From positions 1 through 9,971 of the forward strand of contig DQVD01000385.1 in assembly GCA_015661935.1 (NCBI GenBank): 9,971 nucleotides of DNA. Reading direction: 5' to 3'. Numbering within the stretch: position 1 is the first letter of the stretch; each line of letters begins with the position of its first letter. Under the pieces are notes generated by a model. It searched no databases, had not been told where the DNA came from, and was given only the letters and a program-made list of their open reading frames with translations. The translations under genes were made by a program, and so were the position numbers. Below, one piece after another: positions 1 through 7,924 of this stretch. This stretch comes from Desulfocapsa sulfexigens. GTDB taxonomy: Bacteria; Desulfobacterota; Desulfobulbia; Desulfobulbales; Desulfocapsaceae.

Positions 1-1
1 A

Positions 2-2500
2 ATACGAGTGGGTATCTATCCCCAACTTGAATATGGCAACTACTATCAAATCACTGAAGATCATAGAATGGATATTCAGCTTCCACAAACAGATATGGCT
101 TTTCTGGAAGAAGATAAAGCTGCTTCCATACCGGAATCTTCCATGCTTTCCAGGTCCAAAATAAAAAAAAATCGAGGCCAATATTACAGCATGGGATCAG
201 ACCCTGCTTCAAACAAGGCAAAAAGCATCCAGATCGCCCCACAGGAGTTGATTCAGACAGGCCCCGGTCTTCCGGAATGGCGCTGGAAAAAGATCCAGTT
301 AAACTGGAACGGACCTGTTACTCCTGAACAAAAAATCTCTTTCATTTTCATTTCACCCCGCATCAATACTATCCTCGCTTTTGTTCGGGTTATTCTCCTT
401 ACCCTGCTTATTGGAGGTTTTCTACGCCAATGTTTAGTTCTTGGAAAAATTAAAAAGAAACCCATAAAATCTACTTCCCTTGGACTGCTTTTTTGCTTCC
501 TGCTTCCATTCTCTCTGACCTCGCAAAATGCCCAGGCGGAAATCCCATCACAGGAAATTCTTACTGAGCTCCAGAACAGGTTGCTGAAACCTCCCGAATG
601 CGGGCAGCAATGTGCAACCATCAATTCATGCATGATTCGAATAGATAATGATGTCCTGATTGTTGAATTACAAATTGATGCTTTGATCAGGGGGGCGGTG
701 ACTTTACCGGGAAAAAATAGACTCTTTGATTCGATTCTACTCGATCAAAAACCCTCAGGGGTCCTGAGACTGGATGGTAGCGGAAACTCTCTTATCCGTG
801 TGGAACCTGGAAGTCATACGGTGCTCCTCAAAAAAGAATTGGCAGGACTCGAGAAAATTTCTTTTACTTTCCCTGTTCTTCCTGAGCGTGGCCAGGTACT
901 TCTGCGCAACTGGACTATCAATGGACTCCACGCAGATGGGCGTTTGGATAAACAGATAAGTCTTCATAGAATTAAGCCTGTCACAAAGAAAGAAAACAAT
1001 ACGGAAGAAGATATCACCTTCCAGATACCAGCTTTTGTGCGAATTGAACGTACTCTGCATATGGGACTGAAATGGACTGTCAGCACCCGGATAATTCGTC
1101 AAAGTCCAGAAACAGTCATCGGGCTTGATATCCCGCTGCTTCCGGGCGAGCATGTCACCACTGGTGGGCTGCATATACAAAACAAACAAGTCCGTATCAA
1201 TATGGGCGCTGAGCAAAGTACCTTCAGTTATTTTTCAGCCATGGATGCTGTTGACAGTTTGCTGCTTACAGCACCAAAGACATCTCTTTGGACCGAAGTC
1301 TGGTTTCTTGATGTGAGCCCAATCTGGCATCTCAACAGCAAGGGACTACCTGAAATCAACCAGACCAATCCTGGCGGAAAACGCTATCCGGAATATCATC
1401 CCTACCCAGGTGAATCCCTTCAGCTTTTCATCAGTCGTCCGGAGGGAGTTCCCGGCCCCACAATGACCATCAATCGAAGCAAGCTAACGATTACCCCGGG
1501 ACTTCGTTCAACGGAATCAAGGTTGCAGTTTTCCCTTACGGCAAGCCGGGGGCTTCAACACAGCATCGTTCTTCCAGCAGGTATTGACCTGCAAAAAAGT
1601 TTAATAAATGGAAAAGAAATTTCATTGCAGCCTGAAAATAATCGGCTCACCATTCCTGTACATCCCGGAAAACAGGATGTGGAAATTGGCTGGCGAAGTA
1701 AGCGCGGAGTCGATACAAAACTCGTCACCGAGTCAGTTGATATCGGTGTTGAAAGTGTTAATACATCTATTGAACTGAGGGTGCCGTCTTCACGCTGGAT
1801 TCTCTTAACCGGTGGCCCACAAATAGGCCCTGCTGTTCTATTCTGGGGTGAAATGCTGGTGATCATCCTCTTTGCCCTGCTGCTCGGACGTATCAAGCTC
1901 ACCCCTCTTTCTACCCTGCAGTGGTTACTTCTCAGTTTAGGATTGAGCCAGATCCCGGCAGTATTGGCCGCTGTTGTGGTTGCCTGGCTGCTTCTTTTAG
2001 GATTACGTAAAAAACGGGGAAAAGAGATTTCTCAGATAACTACGTTTAATATTGTACAGGTTCTTCTTGTTTTGATCACTCTTGCCGCTCTTGCTTCGCT
2101 GTTTTTTGCAATACAACAAGGCCTGCTGGGTCACCCTGATATGCAAATAGGCGGGAATGGTTCAAATGGTCACACACTACGCTGGTATCAGGATCGCAGC
2201 GGCTCCATTCTCCCCACGGCCTGGGTTGTCACAGTGCCCCTTCTTGCATATCGTATCAGTATGCTCCTCTGGGCATTATGGCTGGCTGTAGCACTTCTTC
2301 GCTGGCTGCGATGGGGCTGGGAATGTTTCAGTGATGGTTCACTCTGGAAGAAAGCGCCACCTAAGAAAAAAACTATTACCAAAAAACGAAGAAAAGCAGC
2401 TCCAGCTGCAAAACCTGTTGCCAGAAGACAAGTTGCAACAACGACAAGAGTTCCACAAAAGACCCCAAAAACTAATGCTGCAGACTTTACAAAGGAATAA
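2..2500 (+). CDS. Large multi-pass inner-membrane protein of unknown function (C-terminal part, runs off the left edge)
   Basis: The reading frame is open from base 2 to the TAA at 2498-2500, so the true start lies outside the window; the GTG at base 8 is only the first start-like codon. I do not recognise a named family. Numbering from base 8, a membrane segment lies at about 119-140. A short positive loop (GKIKKKPIK) follows, then a second hydrophobic segment at 157-172 ending in a signal-peptidase-like AQA-E site. Next come a Cys pair (PECGQQC) and a roughly 425-residue, strand-rich, presumably periplasmic domain to about 604. Hydrophobic segments follow at about 606-627, 634-666, 681-702 and 736-766. 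The C-terminal 50 residues are rich in Lys, Arg, Ala and Pro. The positive-inside rule puts the tail and the LRKKRGK loop in the cytoplasm and the large domain outside. A surface, envelope-assembly or transport role is possible, but nothing in the sequence decides between these. Confidence 0.85.
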   Translation: MRVGIYPQLEYGNYYQITEDHRMDIQLPQTDMAFLEEDKAASIPESSMLSRSKIKKNRGQYYSMGSDPASNKAKSIQIAPQELIQTGPGLPEWRWKKIQLNWNGPVTPEQKISFIFISPRINTILAFVRVILLTLLIGGFLRQCLVLGKIKKKPIKSTSLGLLFCFLLPFSLTSQNAQAEIPSQEILTELQNRLLKPPECGQQCATINSCMIRIDNDVLIVELQIDALIRGAVTLPGKNRLFDSILLDQKPSGVLRLDGSGNSLIRVEPGSHTVLLKKELAGLEKISFTFPVLPERGQVLLRNWTINGLHADGRLDKQISLHRIKPVTKKENNTEEDITFQIPAFVRIERTLHMGLKWTVSTRIIRQSPETVIGLDIPLLPGEHVTTGGLHIQNKQVRINMGAEQSTFSYFSAMDAVDSLLLTAPKTSLWTEVWFLDVSPIWHLNSKGLPEINQTNPGGKRYPEYHPYPGESLQLFISRPEGVPGPTMTINRSKLTITPGLRSTESRLQFSLTASRGLQHSIVLPAGIDLQKSLINGKEISLQPENNRLTIPVHPGKQDVEIGWRSKRGVDTKLVTESVDIGVESVNTSIELRVPSSRWILLTGGPQIGPAVLFWGEMLVIILFALLLGRIKLTPLSTLQWLLLSLGLSQIPAVLAAVVVAWLLLLGLRKKRGKEISQITTFNIVQVLLVLITLAALASLFFAIQQGLLGHPDMQIGGNGSNGHTLRWYQDRSGSILPTAWVVTVPLLAYRISMLLWALWLAVALLRWLRWGWECFSDGSLWKKAPPKKKTITKKRRKAAPAAKPVARRQVATTTRVPQKTPKTNAADFTKE

Positions 2501-2513
2501 AAACTGACTACTT

Positions 2514-3386
2514 TTGTCTCATATACACAAAACTATTCCATTGTTATGCAAAAAGTTGAATATCCCTTCAAAAGAGATGTTTGCTCATCTTCTTCAAAAA
2601 GGATTTATCGAAAAAAAAGGAGAGGTTTGGTCTTTATCTAAACATGGTGTAGATGCTGGGGGTAAATTTGTAACAAACAAAAGATTTGGGAAATACATTA
2701 CATGGCCAGAAGATTTCCAATTGGACATTACTGAAGAAAAATTAATAACAGCAACTGTTATTGGCAAGCAATTCAGTTTGTCAGCTAACAAAATCAATTA
2801 CATACTATCTGAGTTAGGCTGGGCACAAAAAGCTATTAAAAGTTGGCGTGTTACGCTTCAGGGCGAAAAAAATGGAGGTTTGCAAGCAGAGGATAAAAAA
2901 TCTGGCATTCGATTCATTCGTTGGCCAGAATCGATTATTAATTCCAAGATTCTTACAAGTACAATCCAAGATATTCAAGGAACAAAAACTGTAGAACCAG
3001 AAAAAAAGAAAAAGACAGACTCCAAAAATGATTTTCGAGAAAAATTTGAAGCTAAACACCGTGCAACAGATGACCATTTTGTTCGCTCAAAGGCCGAAAT
3101 GCTTATAGACAACTGGTTATACATGGCAGAAATTGTACATGCTTACGAAAGAAAACTGCCAATAGAAGAAGATGTCTATTCTGATTTCTATATCCCTACA
3201 GGAAAAGTCTACATTGAATTTTGGGGTTATGAAAACAACTCAAAGTATCTCGCACGAAAAAAAGCCAGACAAAAGATTTATAAAAATTATGGGTTCAATT
3301 TAATTGAATTAACCGACGAAGAAGTATTCAATCTTGACGATATCCTGCCGAGATTACTATTGAAATATGACGTTCAAGCGTATTGA
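2514..3386 (+). CDS. Protein with two winged-helix-like repeats and a C-terminal PD-(D/E)XK nuclease-like domain
   Basis: The 290-residue protein has three parts. Residues 6-68 and 78-142 are two diverged copies of one helix-turn-helix-like module, ending in YITWPEDF and FIRWPESI. A Lys-rich, charged linker covers about 155-190. Residues 191-285 resemble the small restriction-endonuclease-like fold: E195 in SKAEMLI, E211 in YERKLPI, D224 in YSDFYIP and E235 in VYIEFWG. A basic helix (ARKKARQK) probably supplies the lysine, since the usual E-x-K is E-F-W here. DNA binding plus nicking or cleavage is inferred from this layout; the target is unknown. The start is a TTG, because an upstream in-frame TGA at 2505 rules out anything earlier. 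The first ATG (2577) would cut into repeat 1. Ribosome-binding support is weak: AAAGGA ends about 17 bases upstream. The gene starts 13 bases after the previous stop. Codon use is much more AT-rich than in its neighbours (sampled 60-base stretches about 27-33% GC against 50-58%), which suggests horizontal acquisition. Confidence 0.8.
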   Translation: MSHIHKTIPLLCKKLNIPSKEMFAHLLQKGFIEKKGEVWSLSKHGVDAGGKFVTNKRFGKYITWPEDFQLDITEEKLITATVIGKQFSLSANKINYILSELGWAQKAIKSWRVTLQGEKNGGLQAEDKKSGIRFIRWPESIINSKILTSTIQDIQGTKTVEPEKKKKTDSKNDFREKFEAKHRATDDHFVRSKAEMLIDNWLYMAEIVHAYERKLPIEEDVYSDFYIPTGKVYIEFWGYENNSKYLARKKARQKIYKNYGFNLIELTDEEVFNLDDILPRLLLKYDVQAY

Positions 3387-3404
3387 ATTAAGCAAATAAA
3401 AATG

Positions 3405-3495
3405 CACCCGACTGGCTCACACGCGCGATATTCAGGTGTTATTCTAATATCTTGCTACGCATAAAGTTGGCATATTAATCCAAGGCCAGCCGGTG
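3405..3495 (-). terminator. Possible long-loop terminator between convergent genes
   Basis: CACCCGACTGGC (3405-3416) faces GCCAGCCGGTG (3485-3495) as an imperfect inverted repeat with a loop of about 68 bases. Read on the minus strand, the second arm is followed by a T-rich run (ATTTTTATTTG), as expected for the end of the M16 protease transcript. The long loop is unusual for an intrinsic terminator. The rest of the gap 3387-3505 shows nothing else I can support. Confidence 0.3.
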
Positions 3496-3505
3496 ATTTA
3501 GAACG

Positions 3506-6331
3506 TTATTCAGGAACCACGCTGATAATGGCTGCTTTTTCAGGATTTAAATATCTGGCACCCAGTATTTTAATGTCTTCAAGGGAGTACCTTTTAAATT
3601 CCGGGAGAATTGTTGTGGGCCACAACAGCTGCTCAGGGTGCCTTGCTGACAAGGCCAAAACTGATTTCAGCCAGTATCTGTTACTGCGAACCATATCCTT
3701 TAAAGAGGTAAGCATTGGCCCCTTAGCTCGCTCAAGCTCCGTTGCAGTTATCTTTCCCTGCCACAAATCACGTGAAATCTTCAATACTTCCTCCTTCAAC
3801 AGCTCTATCTGCCTGGGATCAACAATTAGGATAGCCTGCATTACCCCATAATCTTTGTAGATCCTGCTTGAGGCATTGTAAACCTGTGGAGAATAAGTAG
3901 CGCTGAGTTTTTCACGAATCACACGACGCATCTTATCGGAAAAGATTTCTGCCAGCAGATGCAACCCTCTGGTGCGCTTAATATCCCAGAAATCGTCGGT
4001 TTTCCATGCGAGTACCAGCATTCCTTTATCAATAGATGATGGAACAGTTAAAGCAAGGCTCTCACCTTCCGGAAAAGAGACTACTATTTCCTGCAGCTCC
4101 TGTTCAGTTCTTTTCGGTAAAACCGAAAAATACTTTTCTGCCAGTCTAACTACTTCCTCTTCATCAAAATCACCTACAATTGAAACCTCAAGACCACTGT
4201 TTTGGACAGCTGGGAAAATCCATTTCCGGATTTGCTCACTTTTAATCTTTGAAAACTCATCCCATGGTGGAAGCCCAAAATTTTGATTTCCACCAGCAAG
4301 AAATGCGTCCCCCCGAAGTGTCATTACTCCTCGTACATCAGTTGCCATCCTGTCATATGATTGCTTAAACCTGTCCATACTAACCAAAAAAGCATCTGTA
4401 TCTAATCCAGGATCTGCAAGCACACTCTGCATGACCTGAAAAAGGAGCTCAATATCTTTATTAAGAGCCTTCCCCTGCCAGCTAAAAGATGCAGGATGAA
4501 CCCGAAACCCAAGCTCCACACTGGAACCTCCGACAATCTTGTCCAGGGCATTCCTGCTTAGTGTTGCTGTCCCTGATTGTCCAAGTACAGCCTCACTTAG
4601 ATGTGCAAGCCCCGGGGTCGGTTCACTCGATTTACCAAGTCCAAAATCTGCTGAAATCTGCAGCTCATTTTCCTGAAAAGCAGTCTTTTTAATATTTAAA
4701 ACAACGTTATTCCCAAAAACATACCGTTTGACATCAGTATCAGGAAATTCTTTTTTACTCTTTATAGATTGAACATTTTCGAGGTGAAGATAAGGAAACT
4801 CCGGTAAGCTCTCTCCCTTATAGGCGCTTATTTTTTCTTTTGCCGCACTCTCGTAGTTTGCCGAAATTATCGTTAATGGATCTTTTCCCTCAATTACAGC
4901 GTTACCATTTACCTTCACCATACGGCTTGGGCTTGACCAGGTTTTACGGAAAATCATTTCAACATCGGCAAGACTCATTTTTTGAAGGATCGGTGCCATA
5001 AGTTCCCGTTCCTGATTCGGTGACTGCATTACCCGATTGTTGTTAAGATTCCCGATAATTGTTGATGTCAACTTCCTGGAATTGCGACTATTGGCTGTAA
5101 GCACCTCAGAATCAAGCTCAGCAAGCAGTTCTTTTTGCACACGCCGAAGTTCATCTTCCGTGAATCCATAAACCAGTGCCTGGCGTAGAGTGTTTTCTAA
5201 AACAAAAAGAGCATCTTTCCATTTTTCAGGATCACTTTTTGCAGAAATTGAAGCATAGGCAAACCTTCCCAGAAACCTACCCGCATATATATTGGCAGAA
5301 GTAAAAGGTGTGTCACTTTTTCTTGCCAGTTCATCAAGTCGATACTGAAGAATTTTGCTTCCGACATAGCGGGTTAATTCTCTTGCCTGGAATGCAAAAG
5401 AATCATTTACAGGTTCCACATTCCACATTGACTCAATGGAAGTCTCAGTAATTCCCATTTCTGATTCATAATGATAAAAGAATTCAAGGTTATCATGAAC
5501 CATTTGGCCAATCTCAGGGCACTCGGGTTTATCGCCCGCTCCTGCAAGGCTTGCAAATTGTTTTTCTACAAGGGGTTGAACAACATGCGGGTCAAAATCA
5601 CCAACCATTACCAGAACCATGTTTTCAGGACGATACCAGGCATCATAAAAACTTTTCATAATGGTATGATTTGCACCATTTATGGTTTCCAGGATACCAA
5701 TAGGCATCCTAAGAGGCAGCATTGTTCCCTTCATGGTAAACTCGGTTTCTTTCACATGCGCACGATAGCCTGCAGAATCTCGGCTTCGTTTTTCAGCAAG
5801 TATAACCCCGCGCTCCCGATCAATTTCTGATTGCAGAAGCAGTGCTCCACGCGCATAATCGGAAAAGACAAGCAGTCCCTTTTCAATATCATCCTGGCTC
5901 CCATTTGGCAAAATGATATCGTAAACCGTTTCATCGTATCCAGTGTGAGCATTGGTATCTCCACCAAAACTCATACCAATGGATTGGAAGTATTCAATCA
6001 GTTTTCCGGGAGGAAAATTGGTTGATCCATTAAAAAGCATATGTTCAAGAAAATGCGCTATTCCACGCTGTTCATCAGTTTCATTGAGGGATCCAGCCTG
6101 AATATTGAGGGACATGGCCACACGATTCCTGGGCTCTGTGTTATTCTTGAGCACATATCTAAATCCGTTATCCAGGCGACCAAAAACAAGGCTTGGATCA
6201 GGCTTCAGATCACTCTGTTCATGGGGCCAATCTGTTGAAAAGCAGTCGCCCAAAGATGATGACAGAAAAAAGCCAAATAAAGAGAAATATCCCACAAGGA
6301 GGGATGTTATTATTTTTTTATACAGAACCAT
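3506..6331 (-). CDS. Secreted M16 (pitrilysin/PqqL-like) zinc metallopeptidase
   Basis: This exported protease presumably degrades peptides in the periplasm or at the cell surface. Counting from the first of two tandem ATGs (6334), it has 942 residues, about the length of E. coli PqqL. Residues 1-30 form a basic then hydrophobic signal sequence. The inverted zinc motif HxxEH is intact in AHFLEHMLFNG (H94, E97, H98). E181, in RERGVILAEKRSR, is the expected third zinc ligand, and E174 is the second conserved glutamate. Substrate-binding M16_C-type segments end in VGDFD at about 244-248 and 720-724. The second half (about 530-940) is a degenerate repeat in which the HxxEH position reads LAHLSEAV. 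It keeps the R807...Y814 pair typical of the non-catalytic half. The Shine-Dalgarno AGGAGG lies 1 base from the first ATG but 4 from the second, so 6331 is preferred. Upstream, the gene is divergent from the methyltransferase remnant. Confidence in the family is high; the substrate is unknown. Confidence 0.95.
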   Translation of the reverse strand: MVLYKKIITSLLVGYFSLFGFFLSSSLGDCFSTDWPHEQSDLKPDPSLVFGRLDNGFRYVLKNNTEPRNRVAMSLNIQAGSLNETDEQRGIAHFLEHMLFNGSTNFPPGKLIEYFQSIGMSFGGDTNAHTGYDETVYDIILPNGSQDDIEKGLLVFSDYARGALLLQSEIDRERGVILAEKRSRDSAGYRAHVKETEFTMKGTMLPLRMPIGILETINGANHTIMKSFYDAWYRPENMVLVMVGDFDPHVVQPLVEKQFASLAGAGDKPECPEIGQMVHDNLEFFYHYESEMGITETSIESMWNVEPVNDSFAFQARELTRYVGSKILQYRLDELARKSDTPFTSANIYAGRFLGRFAYASISAKSDPEKWKDALFVLENTLRQALVYGFTEDELRRVQKELLAELDSEVLTANSRNSRKLTSTIIGNLNNNRVMQSPNQERELMAPILQKMSLADVEMIFRKTWSSPSRMVKVNGNAVIEGKDPLTIISANYESAAKEKISAYKGESLPEFPYLHLENVQSIKSKKEFPDTDVKRYVFGNNVVLNIKKTAFQENELQISADFGLGKSSEPTPGLAHLSEAVLGQSGTATLSRNALDKIVGGSSVELGFRVHPASFSWQGKALNKDIELLFQVMQSVLADPGLDTDAFLVSMDRFKQSYDRMATDVRGVMTLRGDAFLAGGNQNFGLPPWDEFSKIKSEQIRKWIFPAVQNSGLEVSIVGDFDEEEVVRLAEKYFSVLPKRTEQELQEIVVSFPEGESLALTVPSSIDKGMLVLAWKTDDFWDIKRTRGLHLLAEIFSDKMRRVIREKLSATYSPQVYNASSRIYKDYGVMQAILIVDPRQIELLKEEVLKISRDLWQGKITATELERAKGPMLTSLKDMVRSNRYWLKSVLALSARHPEQLLWPTTILPEFKRYSLEDIKILGARYLNPEKAAIISVVPE

Positions 6332-6334
6332 CAT

Positions 6335-6380
6335 GCCTCCTGTTCCGTTTTATATTATGATTCTACTTCCCCAGGAAAAT
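6335..6380. promoter_or_regulatory. Compact divergent intergenic region with AT-rich promoter-like core
   Basis: The 46-49 bases between the M16 protease start and the methyltransferase start hold both ribosome binding sites. These are CCTCC at 6337-6341 (AGGAGG read on the minus strand) and CCAGGA at 6371-6376 (+). Between them is an AT core. TTTATA at 6349-6354 reads TATAAA on the minus strand, and TATTAT at 6353-6358 reads as a -10-like hexamer on the plus strand. No convincing -35 element was found for either direction, so the assignment as a shared divergent promoter is tentative. Confidence 0.3.
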
Positions 6381-6776
6381 ATGGAAGGACTGATTTTAAT
6401 ATGCTACATTCACCTTCTCTTCTCAAGAGGCCTCTCATCTATTCGCGAGAATGTTTGTACATTCCTCAAACACAGCAAAGCAACAAATGTCCTTGATCTC
6501 TGCTGTGGGACAGGTGAGCAATTACGTCTTTTAAGCAATGACAACATGGTGCTCACAGGTGTCGATGTTCCTTACCATAATTATAGATTTTGGATGAATC
6601 AAGGTGCAATCGAAACCTTTCTGCACAGGAGAATCCCAGGGAGACTCACACTCATTGCGCCCCATTTCAAAGGGTGTATTCAGATATTTGCAGTCTCAAA
6701 TAATAAAGAGAATCCCTTAACTGCGAATCTGGAAAGCATCCTGAATGTACCCGATAAAAACGAGAACAAACAATGA
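6381..6776 (+). pseudogene. Class I SAM-dependent methyltransferase with an in-frame internal deletion
   Basis: The 131-residue product begins like a small class I methyltransferase: an amphipathic N-terminus, then the SAM-binding motif I in NVLDLCCGTGEQLRLL and the strand-2 acidic end TGVDV. It then jumps straight to what looks like the family's C-terminal part, PYHNYRFWMNQGAIETFL. Motifs II-IV and the strands between, roughly 90-100 residues in relatives of about 210-230 residues, are absent. The frame is nevertheless open. The start at 6381 is chosen because CCAGGA sits 4 bases before it and the family's N-terminal helix begins there. In-frame ATGs at 6333 and 6357 lack such a site, and the first would overlap the M16 gene. 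The stop overlaps the next start (ATGA), so translation is probably coupled to the SDR gene. Without the core this protein should not bind SAM normally; it may survive as a coupling leader, a remnant, or a new small protein. An assembly gap is an alternative. Confidence 0.7.
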
Positions 6777-7603
6777 AACTATCAGGAAAAACAGCCCTTG
6801 TACCCGGGGCGTCACGCCCGATCGGGCGAGCAATTGCCAGAAGACTTGGTGAGGAAGGTGTCCAACTTATTCTCCCAACCTTTGACTGGCCTGAATCTAT
6901 AGCAAATATGGAGAACGAATTTAAAGAATCCGGTTTTTCCCATATGTCCATACCTACTGATTTAAGATCAGAAAATGAAATTAAAAAGCTTATGCAAAAC
7001 GTTTCCAGTCGTTTTGGAAGAATTCATATTCTGGTAAACAATATAGAACGTGGTGGAATGCCCATAGTTCACGGAAGCTATGACCTGCCGCACAATGCGG
7101 AACAATGGGATCTTGAGATTGCCTCTACCTTAAAATCTAAATGGTTACTATTCCATCATTCTTTGCCACTTATGCAATCCGCTAAAGAAGGTGTAGTGGT
7201 CAATATTTCCTCAGTCTCTGCAACACTTGGACGTAGCGGCGCCACAGCCCCCTTTTTTAACGATGCCTACAGCGCGGCAAACCGGGCAATTTCTTCCTTT
7301 ACGGAAACATGGGCACGAGAAGCAGCACCAACTATTCGGGTCAATGAGCTGATGCTTGGACTTATCCGTAATAGACATGGAGAAGGTACTAGAGGATGGG
7401 AAGAACTGAACGACCAGGAAAAAGGTAATATCTCCAGTCAATGTCTGCTGGAACGAACAGGAACTCCTGAAGAAGTTGCAAAGACCACACTTTTCCTCAT
7501 TCGAGATGCCGATTATATGACAGGCAGTGTAGTCAAAATGGATGGTGGCATAACACTGGGAAGCCAGAAGGTTCCTCCAATGCCAAATGGAATACTGAAG
7601 TAA
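6773..7603 (+). CDS. SDR-family (Rossmann) protein with non-canonical active site
   Basis: This 276-residue protein has the complete short-chain dehydrogenase/reductase outline. It shows a nucleotide loop PGASRPIGRAIA (11-22), D63 after the third strand, LVNNIERGG (87-95), NISS (144-147), a Tyr helix DAYSAANRAI (164-173), and a C-terminal TGSVVKMDGG (250-259). Several hallmark residues differ. The TGxxxGxG loop has Pro in place of Thr and of the middle Gly. The YxxxK pair is Y166/N170. The catalytic Asn position (usually in a VNL-like motif) reads ASTL. About six extra residues separate S147 from Y166 compared with FabG. NAD(P) binding and a conventional redox reaction are therefore uncertain; a binding or scaffold role, or a subfamily using other residues, is possible. 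Its ATG overlaps the stop of the methyltransferase remnant by 4 bases, so the two form one translational unit. The hairpin at 7609-7648 closes it. Confidence 0.9.
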   Translation: MKLSGKTALVPGASRPIGRAIARRLGEEGVQLILPTFDWPESIANMENEFKESGFSHMSIPTDLRSENEIKKLMQNVSSRFGRIHILVNNIERGGMPIVHGSYDLPHNAEQWDLEIASTLKSKWLLFHHSLPLMQSAKEGVVVNISSVSATLGRSGATAPFFNDAYSAANRAISSFTETWAREAAPTIRVNELMLGLIRNRHGEGTRGWEELNDQEKGNISSQCLLERTGTPEEVAKTTLFLIRDADYMTGSVVKMDGGITLGSQKVPPMPNGILK

Positions 7604-7608
7604 GCAAA

Positions 7609-7657
7609 ATATCGAAAAGCAGAATTCTTTATTTCTGCGGTTCGGTATTCACTTTTT
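7609..7657. terminator. Rho-independent terminator between convergent genes, probably bidirectional
   Basis: ATATCGAA (7609-7616) pairs with TTCGGTAT (7641-7648), with one G-U in RNA. GCAGAA (7619-7624) pairs with TTCTGC (7633-7638). A 2x2 internal loop separates the two helices and the apical loop has 8 bases. On the plus strand a TTTTT run follows at 7653-7657. On the minus strand the hairpin is followed by ATTTT. It lies 6 bases after the SDR stop and a few bases from the 3' end of the opposing small gene. Confidence 0.7.
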
Positions 7658-7662
7658 CGTAC

Positions 7663-7914
7663 CTAGATATCCAATGCCCAATCTGGAATATGCTTTAAAA
7701 TATAATCCTGAAAAAACTCTTTCTGCTGATCTTTCGGTACGTCTCCAACTGCTTTTTCCAATTCCTCAAAATCAAACCAGCACAATTCACGATTATCATG
7801 ATTATACACTGTCAGGATTCGTTTGTCCTGACAATGGATATTTTCTTCTTCCTGAATTGCTGCTACAAGTTGTTTAGCCTCTTCGAAAGGGAGAAATTTT
7901 ATTTCTTCACTCAT
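7663..7914 (-). CDS. Small acidic protein of unknown function
   Basis: I do not recognise a family. The product is 83 residues from the ATG at 7914, or 84 from the adjacent ATG at 7917. The second is preferred because the AAGGAG site is 6 bases from it and only 3 from the other. It is soluble and rich in Glu and Asp. A predicted helix lies at the front (PFEEAKQLVAAIQEEENI), then a strand-like centre (ILTVYNHDNRELCWFDF), then an amphipathic end (KEFFQDYILKHIPDWALDI). There is no signal peptide, membrane segment or metal motif. It follows rpmB on the same strand, 183 bases away, and a strong terminator hairpin stands immediately before its ribosome binding site. Its expression therefore probably depends on read-through or relief of attenuation. 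The good ribosome binding site and compact fold-like composition argue that it is a real gene. Confidence 0.75.
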   Translation of the reverse strand: MSEEIKFLPFEEAKQLVAAIQEEENIHCQDKRILTVYNHDNRELCWFDFEELEKAVGDVPKDQQKEFFQDYILKHIPDWALDI

Positions 7915-7924
7915 CATCTACTCC

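Noticed and set aside
755..1216. 153-codon open frame on the minus strand
   Set aside because: It lies wholly inside the large membrane-protein gene, with no recognisable domain; it is an antisense shadow.
3387..3505. Integron attC-like site after the nuclease gene
   Set aside because: The arms lack the conserved RYYYAAC/GTTRRRY ends; only one imperfect pair of arms is visible.
6238..6331. Lipoprotein signal on the M16 protease (Cys in SSSLGDCF)
   Set aside because: The residue before Cys is Asp and the -3 to -1 positions do not fit a lipobox; an ordinary Sec signal is more likely.
6105..6380. Longer N-terminus for the methyltransferase frame, reaching back into the M16 gene
   Set aside because: It overlaps the start and signal-sequence coding region of the M16 gene on the other strand, has no family resemblance, and ATG 6381 has a good ribosome binding site.
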